Below, piece after piece: positions 12,191 to 22,959 of a stretch of DNA of 64,000 nucleotides. The notes beneath the pieces were generated by a model. That model searched no databases and had not been told where the DNA came from. It saw nothing but the letters and a program-made list of their open reading frames with translations. A program made the translations under genes and the position numbers. Origin of the DNA: Struthio camelus (lineage: Eukaryota > Chordata > Aves > Struthioniformes > Struthionidae). The stretch is taken from assembly GCF_040807025.1 (NCBI RefSeq), contig NC_090953.1:23730997-23794996 (forward strand), given 5' to 3'. How positions within the stretch are numbered: the stretch's first letter is position 1; every line of letters begins with the position of its first letter.

Positions 12191-12495
12191 CCTCCCTCGC
12201 ACACGCAGAGCTCTCTTGCCTGTAGCTGCAGTGATGCTTCTCTCTGCCGTCTCCCGGCGGGTCGTACCACGCCGGGCTGGGCCGGGCCACCTCTCCCCGC
12301 CGCCCCGTCGCTGCGGCGAGCGGCGGCGGCGGCGGGTGAGGGCCGGGGACCCCGCTCTCCCCCGGAGCAGGCTCGGAGGAGGGAGCCGAGCGGCCGGTCG
12401 GGCCAGGAGCGCTCGGGGAGAGCAGGGCGACTGGGCGTAACCTCCCCCTCGTCCCCGGACAAGCAAGCAAGGAGCCGGCTCCACTTTCAATCCCT

Positions 12496-12501
12496 TTTAT
12501 T
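12496..12501 (-). terminator. ISLR2: Poly(A) signal of ISLR2
   Basis: AATAAA on the minus strand (context tcaataaaaggg), about 1.4 kb after the ISLR2 stop codon. It fits the long 3'UTR usual for this gene. Confidence 0.6.
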
Positions 12502-12787
12502 GACTCTTTCACAGACAGAAGCGCGTAGAAAAAAAGACCGAGGTTCTCGTTGGCTCCAGGGCTCCTCCGGCTGTCCCGTCCCGTCCCGTCCCACCGGCGG
12601 GGCCGGGGTGCGCGGCGGCCCCTCGCCTCCCGGCCCGGCTCGCCCCCGCCGCCGGCGAGCGCCACAGACACATCTACGGTACAGACACTTCCTACAGCAC
12701 GCTACTCTAGCCAACACACACGGAGGGAGAGCCGGCCGCCGCTCGGCCTCCCGCAGGGCCCCGCTGCGGAGACACCCGCGAGCAGGG

Positions 12788-12819
12788 CGGGGGGGGGGGG
12801 GGTGGGAAGGGGGGGGGAG
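12788..12819 (+). repeat. Poly-G tract
   Basis: A 32-bp stretch that is almost all G, interrupted by one T and two A. It is a possible G-quadruplex on the + strand and a C tract in the ISLR2 transcript. Confidence 0.8.
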
Positions 12820-12884
12820 CGCCCCTCCCGGCTGCGGCGCGGGGCTGGGAACTGTCCGGTCCGGGGGTCCTGAACGGCGCCGCG

Positions 12885-13275
12885 GGCCCCCACGGGGCGC
12901 CGCGAGGATCCACGGGGCGCGGCGCGCACCCGCGGGGCTCGGCGGGGACCGCGCCGGCGAGCGGCGGGGACCTGCTAAGCGCCGCGGGCAGCCACGGGGC
13001 AGGGCGGACACCCACGGGGAGTGGTAAAAATCCACAGGGCACAACGGGGACTGCCTCGGGAAGCAGCGGGGACCCGCCAGGCTCGGCGGGAACCCACTAG
13101 GCGCGGCAGGGATCCACGGGGAGTGGCGGGGACCCACTGAGTCGCGGCGGACACCCACGGGGAGCAGTGGGGACCCACAGGGACGCGGCGGAGACCCACG
13201 GGGTCGCGGCAGGGACCACATCGGAGAGCCGCGGGCACCCGCCGGGGCACGGTGGGGACCGCACCGGGGCACAGT
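12885..13275. repeat. GC-rich minisatellite, ~20-bp unit, ~19 degenerate copies
   Basis: Tandem units of 19-22 bp on the pattern cccacggggnncggcgggga repeat about 19 times by eye, with variable divergence. It lies inside the presumed ISLR2 3'UTR. The unit length is near 21, so it also creates a long proline-rich minus-strand frame, which I regard as a by-product. Confidence 0.8.
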
Positions 13276-13904
13276 CCGCACCCCACATACACCGGCACAC
13301 GGCGGAGCCAGCGCACGGCGGGGCCGCTTGTTTTCAGAAAACGGTTTGGGAAATTTGGGGGTTTTGTTTTATCCATCTTTTCTCTCTTTTTTTCGTTCTT
13401 TTCCCTTAGGAGAAAAGAAAAGAAAGGGAGAACGGAGGGCAAAGGAAGAGGGAGGAGGAGGAAATCGTTGCAATACTGTAGCAAACCCGAGAGGGAAGAC
13501 CGTCACCGGATCGCGGCTGTGCAGAGACCCCCGACGCCGACTGAATCCAAACGGAAACGAAATCGTGGGAGAAACGGCCCACCCCGATGCGAGCAGTCCT
13601 GGGCGAGGTCCCCTGCGCGGTGCCCGTGCGTTCACCCCTCTCCGAGGATCTGGTGTCTGATGGAGGAGGAAGAGGAAGAGGAAGAGGAGGGACGCACGGG
13701 TGTCGCTTAGGATTTTTCGTTCTTTCTTTTTCGTTCCTTGCTTGGAAGGAAGGAAGGAACGGCCCGACGGCTGCCCCGGCCGGCGGCCCCGGGCTGCGGC
13801 TCCCCAGCGGCGGGTCGGGCGGCGGGGAGGGCTGCCCGGGGCAGGCCGAGAGCGGCGGGGAGGCGGGAGCGGGGCGCGGGCGGCCGGCCGGCCGGCCGGC
13901 AGGC

Positions 13905-16001
13905 TCAGCGGGCCGGCTGCCTGTAGTTCCCGTTGATCTCCTGCGAGATGGTCACCGCCTCGGCGCCCAGGGGCAGCTTGTCGCTGTACTCGGAGCGGAC
14001 CTCAAACTCCTCGGCGGTGGCTTTGGACTGCGACTCTGCCATGGAGCCGGCTGCCACGCTCTCGTCTCGCTCCAGCTCCGGAGCCCCTTCGGCTTCTCTC
14101 CTTCTCCTCCTCCTCCCTCCTTCGTCGTCCTCCTCCTCCTCGTCTTCTTCCTCAATGTCCCCTTCCCCCACCTCGCTAGGATTGTAGTTCTTCTCAGACT
14201 CCAGGTAGGAGGCGCGGGGGTCGAAGTCGGCAGCCATGTGCTTCTCCATCTGGTCCGGGTTCTGCGCTTTCATGATGAGCTTGTAAGTCTTCCCTTGGTA
14301 CTTGGAGAGGAGGTGGCAGCATGTGGCACCCATTAGGGGTAGGGTGGCCAGGACCAGCAAGAAGATGCTCACGACAACAATGATGATGAGCGAGGGGATC
14401 TCTTTCTTGGTGGTGAAGACCACTTGGACCTGGCAGTCCTCCCCCAGGTAGGTGAGACACACAGAGTAGTTGGTACCGGGGTTCAAACCCTGGAACCAGT
14501 ACGAGTTCACCCCTTCCTCGATCTTGGACCACTGGACCAAGGCGTGGCCCTGGCTGCTCTCCTGGCACAGGTAGAGCATTCTGAGGTGGACCTTCTCGGG
14601 CTGTGTGTAAGTGGGTGTGAGCTGCACCCTGGCATCACGCTCTGACACATCTAAGGCAATCACACCCAGATCGAAGGTGTGCTGCTTGAAGTCACCACTC
14701 TGGTTGAAGGCATGGTTGGAGATATACCTACTGGCCTGCGTGGAGCCGCACTTCTTCTCAAAGGGAGGAAGCTGGAAGGGCACTTGCCCTTCTCCCATAG
14801 ATTCTGTCCCAGCCGCCGAGGATGGGTGGCTCTGACGGGTGGGGCTGAGAGGTTTGTTCCTCTCGTCTGGCATGAGCACACTGTTCTTTGCCCCTTTGGC
14901 CCCAGGCTTCCTGTCACCTGGCTGTGCCTTGCCCCCTGTGGGATCCCTCCCGGGCTGCAGCGGGTATTTCTGGGTCCCAGCCACAGCCACGTTAACCGAG
15001 GTCTGGTTGCTCCCCATTTCATTGGTGGCCAGGCAGGTGTAAGTGCCTTCCTCCCGCTTGCTCAGGTGAGGAATCACCAGGGTGCCATTCTTGAAGACCA
15101 GGAAGCGCTCCAGGTCCTGTTTGGGGAGGTCCTTCCCAGTGCTCTCTCTCGGGCTCCCTTTGATCTCCAGGGCTTGGCTGGAGGTACGGATCTTCCAGCT
15201 CACTTCAGGTGGGGGGTTGCCTGTCACAGCACAGTGCAGTGTCAGGGTGAAGCCATCAAAGAGCTCTGTGGTGTCCAGGTTAGGGAAATAGGTGAGCTGC
15301 ACAGAAGGTGACATGCACTGCACGTCTGGGATTTTCCCCACTGGCACTCCTCGGAGCTGCTCTGGGAGGCTGCAAGTGATGGAGTCCTTCTCTGGGATGG
15401 AGATGAGTGTGCTATCCATCCACTTCTTCAGCCACTGGAGCTTGCAGGAGCAGTCGAAGGGGTTATTGTAGATCTGCAGGTGGGAGAGGGAACTAAGGGA
15501 GTCGAAGATACCTTCCGCAAGAACAGTGAACTTGTTGTTGTTGATGCGCAGGGACCGGAGGTCCTTGAGGGTGTGGAAGGCTCCCTGGGGCACCTGGGCC
15601 ATGTGGTTATTGTTCATCTTGAGGAGCTGGAGGGCACTGAGGTTGTAGAGGTCCTGCCAGGGGAAGTCCACGATCTGGTTGTGGCTGATGTCGAGGTTTT
15701 TCAGTTGCACCAGGATGGCGAAGGTGCCGGGCTCGATCGAGCGGATGTCGTTGTGTGCCAGCCAGAGGGAGGTGACCTGAGTCACCTCCACAAAGGAGCG
15801 CCGCTGCAGCGAGGTGATCTTGTTGGCGGACAGGCTGAGGGTGGTCACGTTGGAGGGCAGCCCGGTGGGCACCACCTGGAGATCCTTGTAGGCGCAGTCG
15901 GCGAACTGGTGGGCGTACTTGTCCACACAGGCACAGGGCTCCGGGCACGCCCGGGCCAAGCCGAGCAGGGCCGCCAGCCACAGGCTCAGCAGCGGGGCCA
16001 T
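13905..16001 (-). CDS. ISLR2: ISLR2 (Linx), LRR/Ig transmembrane neuronal receptor
   Basis: A single coding exon of 698 aa (human about 745). In order: signal peptide (MAPLLSLWLAALLGLARA), LRR N-cap CPEPCACVDKYA, about five leucine-rich repeats to near residue 170, LRR C-cap NPFDCSC, and one Ig C2 domain ending YTCLATNEMG near residue 345. A Pro/Ser-rich linker follows, then a second extracellular segment of about 100 residues, a transmembrane helix near 537-563 (IIIVVVSIFLLVLATL), and a 133-residue cytoplasmic tail. The tail has an acidic block (EEEDEEEEDDEGG) followed by six arginines. In mammals Linx modulates Trk and Ret signalling and guides axons. The ATG was chosen because it starts the signal peptide and lies 8 bp after an acceptor-like cttccccggcag. 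It is the tandem paralogue of ISLR. Confidence 0.95.
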   Translation of the reverse strand: MAPLLSLWLAALLGLARACPEPCACVDKYAHQFADCAYKDLQVVPTGLPSNVTTLSLSANKITSLQRRSFVEVTQVTSLWLAHNDIRSIEPGTFAILVQLKNLDISHNQIVDFPWQDLYNLSALQLLKMNNNHMAQVPQGAFHTLKDLRSLRINNNKFTVLAEGIFDSLSSLSHLQIYNNPFDCSCKLQWLKKWMDSTLISIPEKDSITCSLPEQLRGVPVGKIPDVQCMSPSVQLTYFPNLDTTELFDGFTLTLHCAVTGNPPPEVSWKIRTSSQALEIKGSPRESTGKDLPKQDLERFLVFKNGTLVIPHLSKREEGTYTCLATNEMGSNQTSVNVAVAGTQKYPLQPGRDPTGGKAQPGDRKPGAKGAKNSVLMPDERNKPLSPTRQSHPSSAAGTESMGEGQVPFQLPPFEKKCGSTQASRYISNHAFNQSGDFKQHTFDLGVIALDVSERDARVQLTPTYTQPEKVHLRMLYLCQESSQGHALVQWSKIEEGVNSYWFQGLNPGTNYSVCLTYLGEDCQVQVVFTTKKEIPSLIIIVVVSIFLLVLATLPLMGATCCHLLSKYQGKTYKLIMKAQNPDQMEKHMAADFDPRASYLESEKNYNPSEVGEGDIEEEDEEEEDDEGGRRRRRREAEGAPELERDESVAAGSMAESQSKATAEEFEVRSEYSDKLPLGAEAVTISQEINGNYRQPAR

Positions 16002-16008
16002 CTCCCTC

Positions 16009-16638
16009 CTGCCGGGGAAGACAGGGGCCCTGAGGGCGCCCACCCGCCGCTCCGCGGGGCCCCCCCGGAGCGCAGCCCGGCGCGGTGCGGGCGCCGGCGG
16101 GGGCGCGGGTCTGGCCCGCCCGGCGGGACGCGGCTGGGCGGCGGCGGGGACGCGCCCGCCCGCGCCCCCTTTGTCCGCGCCCGGCTCCCCCGGCAGCCTC
16201 TCCTCTCGCCTCGCTTTTCGCCCTCTCCCGCCGCGCTTCTCCACTACCTCTCTTCCCCTCTCTCCTTCTCTTTCATTCTTTCTCCTTCCCTTTCTCTCTC
16301 CCGTTTTCTCTCTCGTTCCCCTCCGGCTCTTTCCCTCCCTTCCACTCTCTTTTTCTTTTCTTGTTTGCGCTCTTTCTCCTCCCCCTCCCTTGATCTCGTT
16401 TTCTTTCTTCTCCTTTTCTTTTCTCCTTTTCCTGTTATTTCTTTTCTCCGTTCTTTCCTTCTCCTTGCATCCTTTTTTTTCTCTCTTCTCCTCCCCACTT
16501 TCCTTCCCCTCTTCTCCTTCTCTCCCTAGTTTTCCCCTTCCCTATAGCTCTTTTTCTCCCTTTCTCCCTCCTCTCACCCCTGCCCAGTGCCCCCCGCCCC
16601 CCGCCTGGCCGCACCCGGGAGGTGACTCCGCGCCTTAC
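16009..16638 (-). other. ISLR2: ISLR2 5'UTR intron (candidate)
   Basis: Acceptor cttccccggcag| at 16009 and donor GCGG|GTAAGG at 16638 on the minus strand. The intron would hold the long pyrimidine tract. A second possible donor, CCG|GTGAGAT, lies at 17304, so alternative first exons are plausible. Confidence 0.45.
16245..16575. repeat. Homopyrimidine/homopurine tract (~330 bp)
   Basis: The + strand is almost entirely C and T, with tctcttt, ccttctc and ctttccc variants. The ISLR2 sense strand is therefore purine-rich. The frames it produces (Ser/Phe/Leu on one strand, Lys/Arg/Glu on the other) are low-complexity artefacts. Confidence 0.85.
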
Positions 16639-18660
16639 CCGCTCCTAAGTGGCGTTAAGAAACACGCAGGACTTCACCTCGCCGGTACCGGTACTCCGCA
16701 TCCTCCTCCTTAGCTCCGTGCGTGCGGCTCGTCCCGGCACGGCGGAGCCCCGAGGACCTTCGCGGACCGCGTCCGGGCACCCCGCCAGCCCGGATACGAC
16801 GGTGATGGGCGCGGGAACGAGCCGAGAGCAGGCGCGGAGCGAAGCCAGGCGGCGGGGTGGGGTGGGGGGGGCGGCCGCCGCGGGGCCTCCCGCACCCCGC
16901 GCCTCGCCGGGCTGAGCTGCGCGCCGGAGCGGGGCCGTGCGGGCACTGCGCTGCCGAGCCGAGAGCTCAGCGAGGAATTAGCATTTCTGCCAGCCTCCCC
17001 CTCCTCACGGTTGCCCCCTCCCTCCTCGCCACCCCTTTCCCATCCCACCACCCACCCACCCCCGCTGCTCGCCAGCCTCCGCCGTGGAGACAGAACCCGG
17101 CTGGAGAGAGACAGCTCCTTCCCCGGTGCAGGGATAACCCCTACCCCCTCCCCAAAATCCCCAAACCAATCCCCCCCCACCAGACCAATGACTAAAACTC
17201 ACATGCACTTGACGACAGCCGTGATCCAACCCCCCCCCCCACGCCTCCCCACTCCCTCCAGCCATCCCTCTTTCTCAATCCGGATTGCCTCCGCCCGATC
17301 TCACCGGCGGGGCCGGGATGTAAAACCTGTTGGGGAGGAGGGGGGGGGGGCAGCGCCGGGCTGTGCGGCGGCCTGCGGCAGCGAGGACCGGGGCTACCGC
17401 AGCCCGTCCCGGGGCCGAGCCGACCTTGTGCACGGCGGCGGCGGCTACTGGGAGGACCGGGCAGCCCCCCCCCCGCCCCCCAATCCTCACCCGAGCGCTG
17501 CCGCTGGGCGGGGGGCAGTGAGCGCTTTCGAGACGCCGGGGACGCGCCTAGTTTGGCCGAGTCCCCCCAGCCGTCCCCCGGCCTGCCAGCCCCCCAGCCC
17601 GGGCAATGCAATATTTATCAGGGCAATATGCTCCGGGTACCACCGCCTCCGCCCGTCCCGTCGCGGGTGGCTCCCTTCTGCAGCGCCTTAATTGAATGCA
17701 AATAGCTTTTAAGCACTTGAGCGTAGGGGGAAGGAAAGGCGGGGGGGGGGAGGTGAAGGGCTGCAATGGATTGCCCGGGACGTGGCTGCTCTCCTTCGTC
17801 TTCCTCCTGGAGGTTTAAACTCCTTGGAAAGACGCAGTAATGGCGAGACCCCCGTTTCCCCTCCGCAGCCCACGGGAGGCTTCGAGAAACGGTGGTGGGT
17901 AGTTTTATCTCGATGTGAGGGTTTGTCGTCCCCCCCCCAACACCAGCCCTGCCCTTTGCCTCTTCCCCCGCGATGTGAAACGCCATAAATAATTGATTTT
18001 ATTAGGGGAATCGATTCCTCTGCTTTCCTCCCTCCCTGCATCCCTGCCTTCCTCTCCTGCGCTCCGGCGGCTGTGCCCGGGGAGCTCTGCCGGGGGCTGT
18101 CGGGGCCCGCGGAGGGTCACACGGGCCTCGGCTAGGGTCACCGCGGGACCCCCGGCCCGGGTCTGTCCTGGACCCGGCGCCTGCCCTCCCGCCCGGCTGT
18201 CTGTCGCGATGCGCCGCCGCGACAGCCGGCGGCCCCACCTAGAGCTACAGCCCGGCCCTGCGGCTACGTTCCCACCCGCGGGGGTGGGCCACGTCCCCCC
18301 GGTTCAGCGCCCCGGACACGCGTGGGGTGCGGATGCGAAGGGCTTCGGTGCGGGGCGCTGCAAACGCGGGGGCCGGAGCCAAGGAGCGCCGGGGGCTCCG
18401 GGGCTGGGCGGGGCCCTGGCTACCCCTCGGGGCGGCGGGGAGGGGGTCTCACCGCCTCCCTGCCGCTCGCAGGCGGTAAAAATCCTGGTCACTTCTCCCT
18501 GGGGCTTGACAGCCCCGGGACCTGCAGTCTCAGCACGGCCGAAGAGGAAAGCTCGGAGCCCAGCTCCACACCCCTGCCCCGAGGCCACGGGGATGGGGGC
18601 TCCCTTCTCCCCCCCTCCCCCCCCCAACCTCCGGACAACGAGAAGGCACTGACCTGGAGG
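16580..18660. promoter_or_regulatory. ISLR2: CpG-rich ISLR2 promoter region
   Basis: Two GC- and CpG-dense stretches (about 16.6-17.6 and 18.0-18.65 kb) surround a less GC-rich core. Minus-strand donor candidates occur at 16638, 17304 and 18653, which suggests alternative noncoding first exons. The central part, 17600-17720, holds an octamer ATGCAAAT at about 17696 and the phrase cttaattgaatg. No coding gene is supported. Confidence 0.45.
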
Positions 18661-18669
18661 GGGGAGTGA

Positions 18670-21600
18670 AGGGTGTCCGATAGCTGAAAGAGCAGAAGAG
18701 GGAAGTCCTTTGGCAGCTAAACAGCAAGTCTGATCCTCGATCCCAGCCCCAGCTACCTCTGCCCTCAGGACCTTCACAGCAGAGCCGTGTCTAAACCTTC
18801 TGAGCTGCCCAACATCATGTGTCCCATCGTGGCCCTGGGGCTGTGGACTGCCTGTGGGCAGGCGGTGGTCTGCAGGCCAGCCAGGGACAGGAGCTTTGTT
18901 GTGTGTGAGGCTCTTTCCCTGAGGGATGTGCAGGATCAATGAAGGATCCTGCCTGGGAGCCCTCTGCACAATCCCAGGCTGTGGACAGAAGTTCCCAACT
19001 CCAGGGGGCAACCCAGGGGCCCCACTGGCTTGTGGTCCAGTTCTGCGCCTGGTTCTGCCTCAAGGCTGCAGACAGACACACTAACATCATTTAACAAGCT
19101 GCAGTGGGCAAAGAAGCCCATTCTAGACGCCATCCCAGAGGATTCACTTTTAGCGCTTAAAAAGGTTCTAGTCTGGGCCGTATGGGGATGGGAATCACCA
19201 TAATCCCACCAGCATGTGGGGCAGGAGAGCACAGCCCAGTTCAGTCTCCAGGGTGGCTCCCTCTTACCTCTTCCCTTACATTCAGGACAGAGATATGGAC
19301 TCAGAGACAGTAGGAACCAACTGCAACCCAAGCCAGTGCCCCCCCAAAGTGCAGTACGGTGTCCCCGGGATCTGCAGGGGTGTGCAGGGGGCCCCAGATT
19401 GCCAACTGCCCCCCTGCACAGGGTACGCAGGAGAATCTGCGTACTGGTGCCCGGAGACCAACTCGGCTTCAGTTTCCTTCTGCGACGTGATCTGAGGGGT
19501 GTTGTGTGCCCAATGTCCACAGAGTCAGCAAAGTGTTTGGGCCGTGTGTGGCTGTGGGTTGCAGAAGAGCCTAAATGCCTAATTTCCATGCACATAAATG
19601 AACACTGACTGGCGTGTTGTCCTATGGTCACCTTCATTGCAGTTGTCAGCCGGCTTCCTGGCACAGCTTTGGCCCAGCACAATTAACACCTCCTAGACAA
19701 AGCCTCGGCATGGTTCAGGGGACAGTATGGTCCAGAATGTGTTCCAAACAGATGGACAAAGCCACATTGTTGCGGTGGAAGGAATTTTAGCTGTACGGGC
19801 ACAAGACATACTGTGACACTGGACCTCCTGTCTAAGGCTTGGGTTTGTTTTATTTAGTGGCACAAGCTTAGCTGGGAGAGCCTCTGAATTTGCCTTCAGA
19901 ATCAGAGATGCAGCCTTTATTCTGCCCACGCTAGAAGGACAGCAGTCTGTTACTCATTCTCCAGCCACAGCAAAAAGTGGTCTCCGTGTGACGGTGTAGC
20001 CAGCGCATATTTGGGGAGTTACAGGAGATTGCAGAGAAGGTAATAGGGAACAAGAAGGAAGCAGATGGGTTTCCTGCGCAAGGGGACAAGGGAGGGAAGG
20101 GGCTGGAGGCCTAGATTTCTCACCTTGCCTAGTGCACTTCTCCCTGAAGCAGGGAGAAGCCATGGGGGGAAATGAGGCATCAGGAGTGGATGAAGCCACT
20201 GCCTTGCAGACACTGGCCTTTCAGTCTCAATCCAGACTACTCTTGAGCAGAGAGAAGGAAAGCAGGAGGGAGGCATCACTTCACATCCTGCACAGATGAT
20301 CTGTAGAGCAGTGTTTCACCTGCTGCTTGCCAGTGTGTCTCCATGTCTCCCTTTCTGCTGGAGCAGAGTTTGCAGTGCTGTTGTACGTTCAGCATCGGCT
20401 GTGGCTGGGCTGAGAGATGACTCATTCACTTTCCATCCCTGCAGCTGGCTTTTAGCCCAAGCATGCCCTCACCCTTACCATGACACTCTCCCAGGCACTA
20501 GCAATTTGAAGCTCAGGACATTCTTACATCAGACATTTGTATTTGTGTTTTATAGCCCCCCTTTTCCCCCATTCTGATCACTTTTTGACCGAGCCCTGTG
20601 GCAGGGAGTCCCACAGTACATCAAGATGTTCAGCATCTTCAAGCAAGCAAAATGTGTATCCACACCATATAGATTATCGTAGATCAAGCTCATCCTCATG
20701 CCAGGGAACTTCCCAGTGCGAACAACAGCACTGTACTAAATTTACTGAATCTTTTCCAAGAGTGGGGAAAATGTCATGTCAGTTGATACCTTTGGTCACC
20801 TTCCCACGAGCAATAAGCATGAAGGGCTCTGTGACAAAGTGTCTGCCCGTGCCTTTCCTCTTTTGCAAAGAGCATCTCAGGATCACCTTTGGATCCCAGG
20901 ATGACCCCCATGGCTCACCTTTTGGAGGAAACAGCCTCGTGATGCAGTGGTTCCCCTTAGGACAGGTTCCCCATCAAGCAGGTGAGGGGGAATTCACTGT
21001 TGGTGAATGGACGGAGGCAGACAGCCAGGAAGGAAACAGAAGGCTTTGGAAAACATCTAATATTGGGCAAGGAGCAGGGTGGCTCCGGAGTGTACGTTCA
21101 CATGAGTGTGGGATGACAGGGAGAAGTTTGTGACGGGGTTGGAATCCAGGCACTCCTTATGGCCCTTGCCACAGTGGGGCTCTGTGACCTTGGTATTCAG
21201 AGCTTGTTGAGTATTTCCTGAAGGCCAGGATTTGGGCTCTGCAACTCAAGTGTTAAGAGTGGTAGAGACAGCCACATGGGAATGCAAGGCTGGAAAATTA
21301 TTCTGAGGAGTATGAAAGCAGGTTAAACTGTCTCAAGGAGGTGGCTGACACAGATAGGACACTTGCTGTCTGGCTTTTCACTGCACTTCACTGAGCTCTT
21401 CCCAAGAGGCCTTCATTCATCATGCAAGGGGAAGAAACCCAAGTATCCCAGACAAAGTGGCAGCGTTTCTCCTATACGCATTTTAGGAGCGTCGGAGCAG
21501 CATGTCATGCTAGAAGTGGGTCACAGGATGAGCCATGTGTGCGACTGGATGGATAATGCTTCTCTCCTTCCCCACTCCTGGGGCCAGACCCTAACCTACA

Positions 21601-21690
21601 CCCTCTGGAGGGCATCATAGTGTAAAGCTGCATGGTGTGAGTGACAGCCTCCATTCACCTCATGACTCCCCAGCATACTACACATGGAGT
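18670..21690. other. Intergenic between ISLR2 and PML1, left part
   Basis: No gene was recognised. The longest frames (19214-19495, Cys-rich, and 20537-21133) have no recognised relatives and no splice support. A weak resemblance to an old LINE 3' end near 20590-20700 was not strong enough to name. Confidence 0.45.
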
Positions 21691-21693
21691 TCG

Positions 21694-21730
21694 TGTCACT
21701 CCTTGTGCCTCAGTTTCCCACGTGCAGGGA
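21694..21730 (+). repeat. MIR-like SINE fragment
   Basis: Contains ttgtgcctcagtttccca, the core signature of MIR/CORE-SINEs, in + orientation. Only a short piece is recognisable. Confidence 0.45.
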
Positions 21731-21785
21731 GTAACAGTCCTTTGTGGTAGCTTTTCAACACCTCAAATGAAGAGCTGCAGCAGAG

Positions 21786-21868
21786 GATGATGGATGGATG
21801 GATGGATGGATGGATGGATGGATGGATGGATGGATACAGGATGGATGGATGGATGGATGGATGGATAC
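21786..21868. repeat. (GATG)n microsatellite
   Basis: About 20 GATG units in two runs, separated by a short interruption (gatacagg) near 21833-21840. Confidence 0.95.
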
Positions 21869-21964
21869 ACAGGTGGAAGAGCAGGTGCCAGGGTTATTGG
21901 CCTCTCCTGCTAACAGCACATCTGCCGTCAGCATGCTCCTAATATGTGACAAGTAGAAGCTGAG

Positions 21965-22075
21965 CTGGGGGCCAGACCCTCAGCTGGTGTCAATGATCAC
22001 AGCTCTGCCAGGGTTGCTGGGGGTGGGCGTAGGGATTGGGGGGGGGGGGGAGCACATTCTCAGCTGATATAAATG
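21965..22075. repeat. Probable old palindromic interspersed repeat
   Basis: The phrase ggccagaccctcagctggtg, and a degraded arm containing cagctgatataaatga about 90 bp on, resemble an ancient palindromic repeat of sauropsid genomes (consensus remembered as GGCCAGATCCTCAGCTGGTG). A G run (22039-22051) lies between the arms. The name is not recalled with certainty. Confidence 0.35.
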
Positions 22076-22079
22076 AGAG

Positions 22080-22630
22080 AGCCTGCTCGCTGTAGGATTC
22101 ACTATTTCCTCACTGAAACTAATGAGGATATGCTGGTTTATGCCTGCTGATTGTTAATCCTTGCCTGGAAGCATTGGGGGAGAGCAATCCTCTCCTCCAA
22201 GGTGGTCAGGTGCATTTGTTATTTGAGGAGGTGGTCATGCCTGTGATTGGAATCTCCTGTGTTCTCCAGCTATAGCCCAGCTCCTTAGGGACCAGGTGAG
22301 TGCATATGGAGACCTTCTCCTAGGCATGTCCTGGCTGGAGGGCCTGGTTGATCAGAGACAATATGGTTTCTTCCTCTATCTAGGCAAGACCTCTCCCAGC
22401 TTTGCCTCCTTCCATATGTCCATCCACTTCCCCAAATACTTAACGGAGGCTCCTATCTGTCCACCACCACCCCTTGCTCTTGATTATCCCTGGGATCCAA
22501 ATCCATTTGGGGGCTAGCCGGTAGATTTTTTTTTTTTTTTTAAACTAACAACACAGTCCTGTTAATATTTACTGGGCTCTCTGGGGTAGATCCTTTGCTG
22601 CTGCTGCACCCACTCTGGCCATCCAGCCCA
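22080..22630. other. Intergenic, nothing recognised
   Basis: Unique-looking sequence with a poly-T run near 22527-22541. No gene evidence. Confidence 0.4.
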
Positions 22631-22639
22631 AGTGAATTT

Positions 22640-22950
22640 GTAGGGTATAATCAAATGCAGAGGAGCTGGCCCTTTGGCTGTAATTAGTTTTACATGTATG
22701 TTGGAGAAATCCATTTTCATAAACAAGGAGGATTTATGCTCTTCTTTCTTGCCTTTTATTTTATTGTCCCCTTTGTGAATCCCATAGCACTTTGCTCTGG
22801 GCTAACAGGGAGTCATTTATGAATGGTTTAGATTGAGCAATGCATTATTAATAACAGCCAATCAGGCAAGTAACATATTATATATCATTTCAGGAGATTA
22901 GCTTTATTCAGTAAAGTTATTTCTTGCTCTAAATAAATGAGACTCCCGTT
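22640..22950. promoter_or_regulatory. Candidate conserved noncoding element
   Basis: AT-rich, non-repetitive block with a TAATTAG core (ctgtaattagttttaca), an inverted CCAAT context (aacagccaatcagg) and a run of short homeodomain-like motifs (cattattaataacag). Its composition differs from both flanks. Enhancer function is inferred only. Confidence 0.25.
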
Positions 22951-22959
22951 CTTCCTAAC

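Larger units (their letters stand above)
12502..13904 (-). other. ISLR2: Presumed ISLR2 3'UTR
   Basis: Between the ISLR2 stop and its poly(A) signal. It is very GC-rich in its distal half, where it contains a G run (12788-12819) and a minisatellite (12885-13275). The proximal half has purine and pyrimidine tracts. No coding evidence. Confidence 0.55.

Noticed and set aside
12005-13027. 340-codon frame across the TG/TA block and the minisatellite
   Set aside because: It runs from microsatellite into CpG-rich repeat and does not resemble a protein.
12487-13281. 264-codon Pro/Arg/Ser repeat protein on the minus strand
   Set aside because: It is the translation of a ~20-bp minisatellite inside the presumed ISLR2 3'UTR; no start context or conservation can be shown.
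19214-19495. Cys-rich 93-codon frame resembling a small secreted protein
   Set aside because: No signal peptide, no splice support and no recognised cysteine framework.
20537-21133. 198-codon frame and weak resemblance to an old LINE 3' end
   Set aside because: The similarity covers too few bases to assign a family, and the frame has no protein-like domain.
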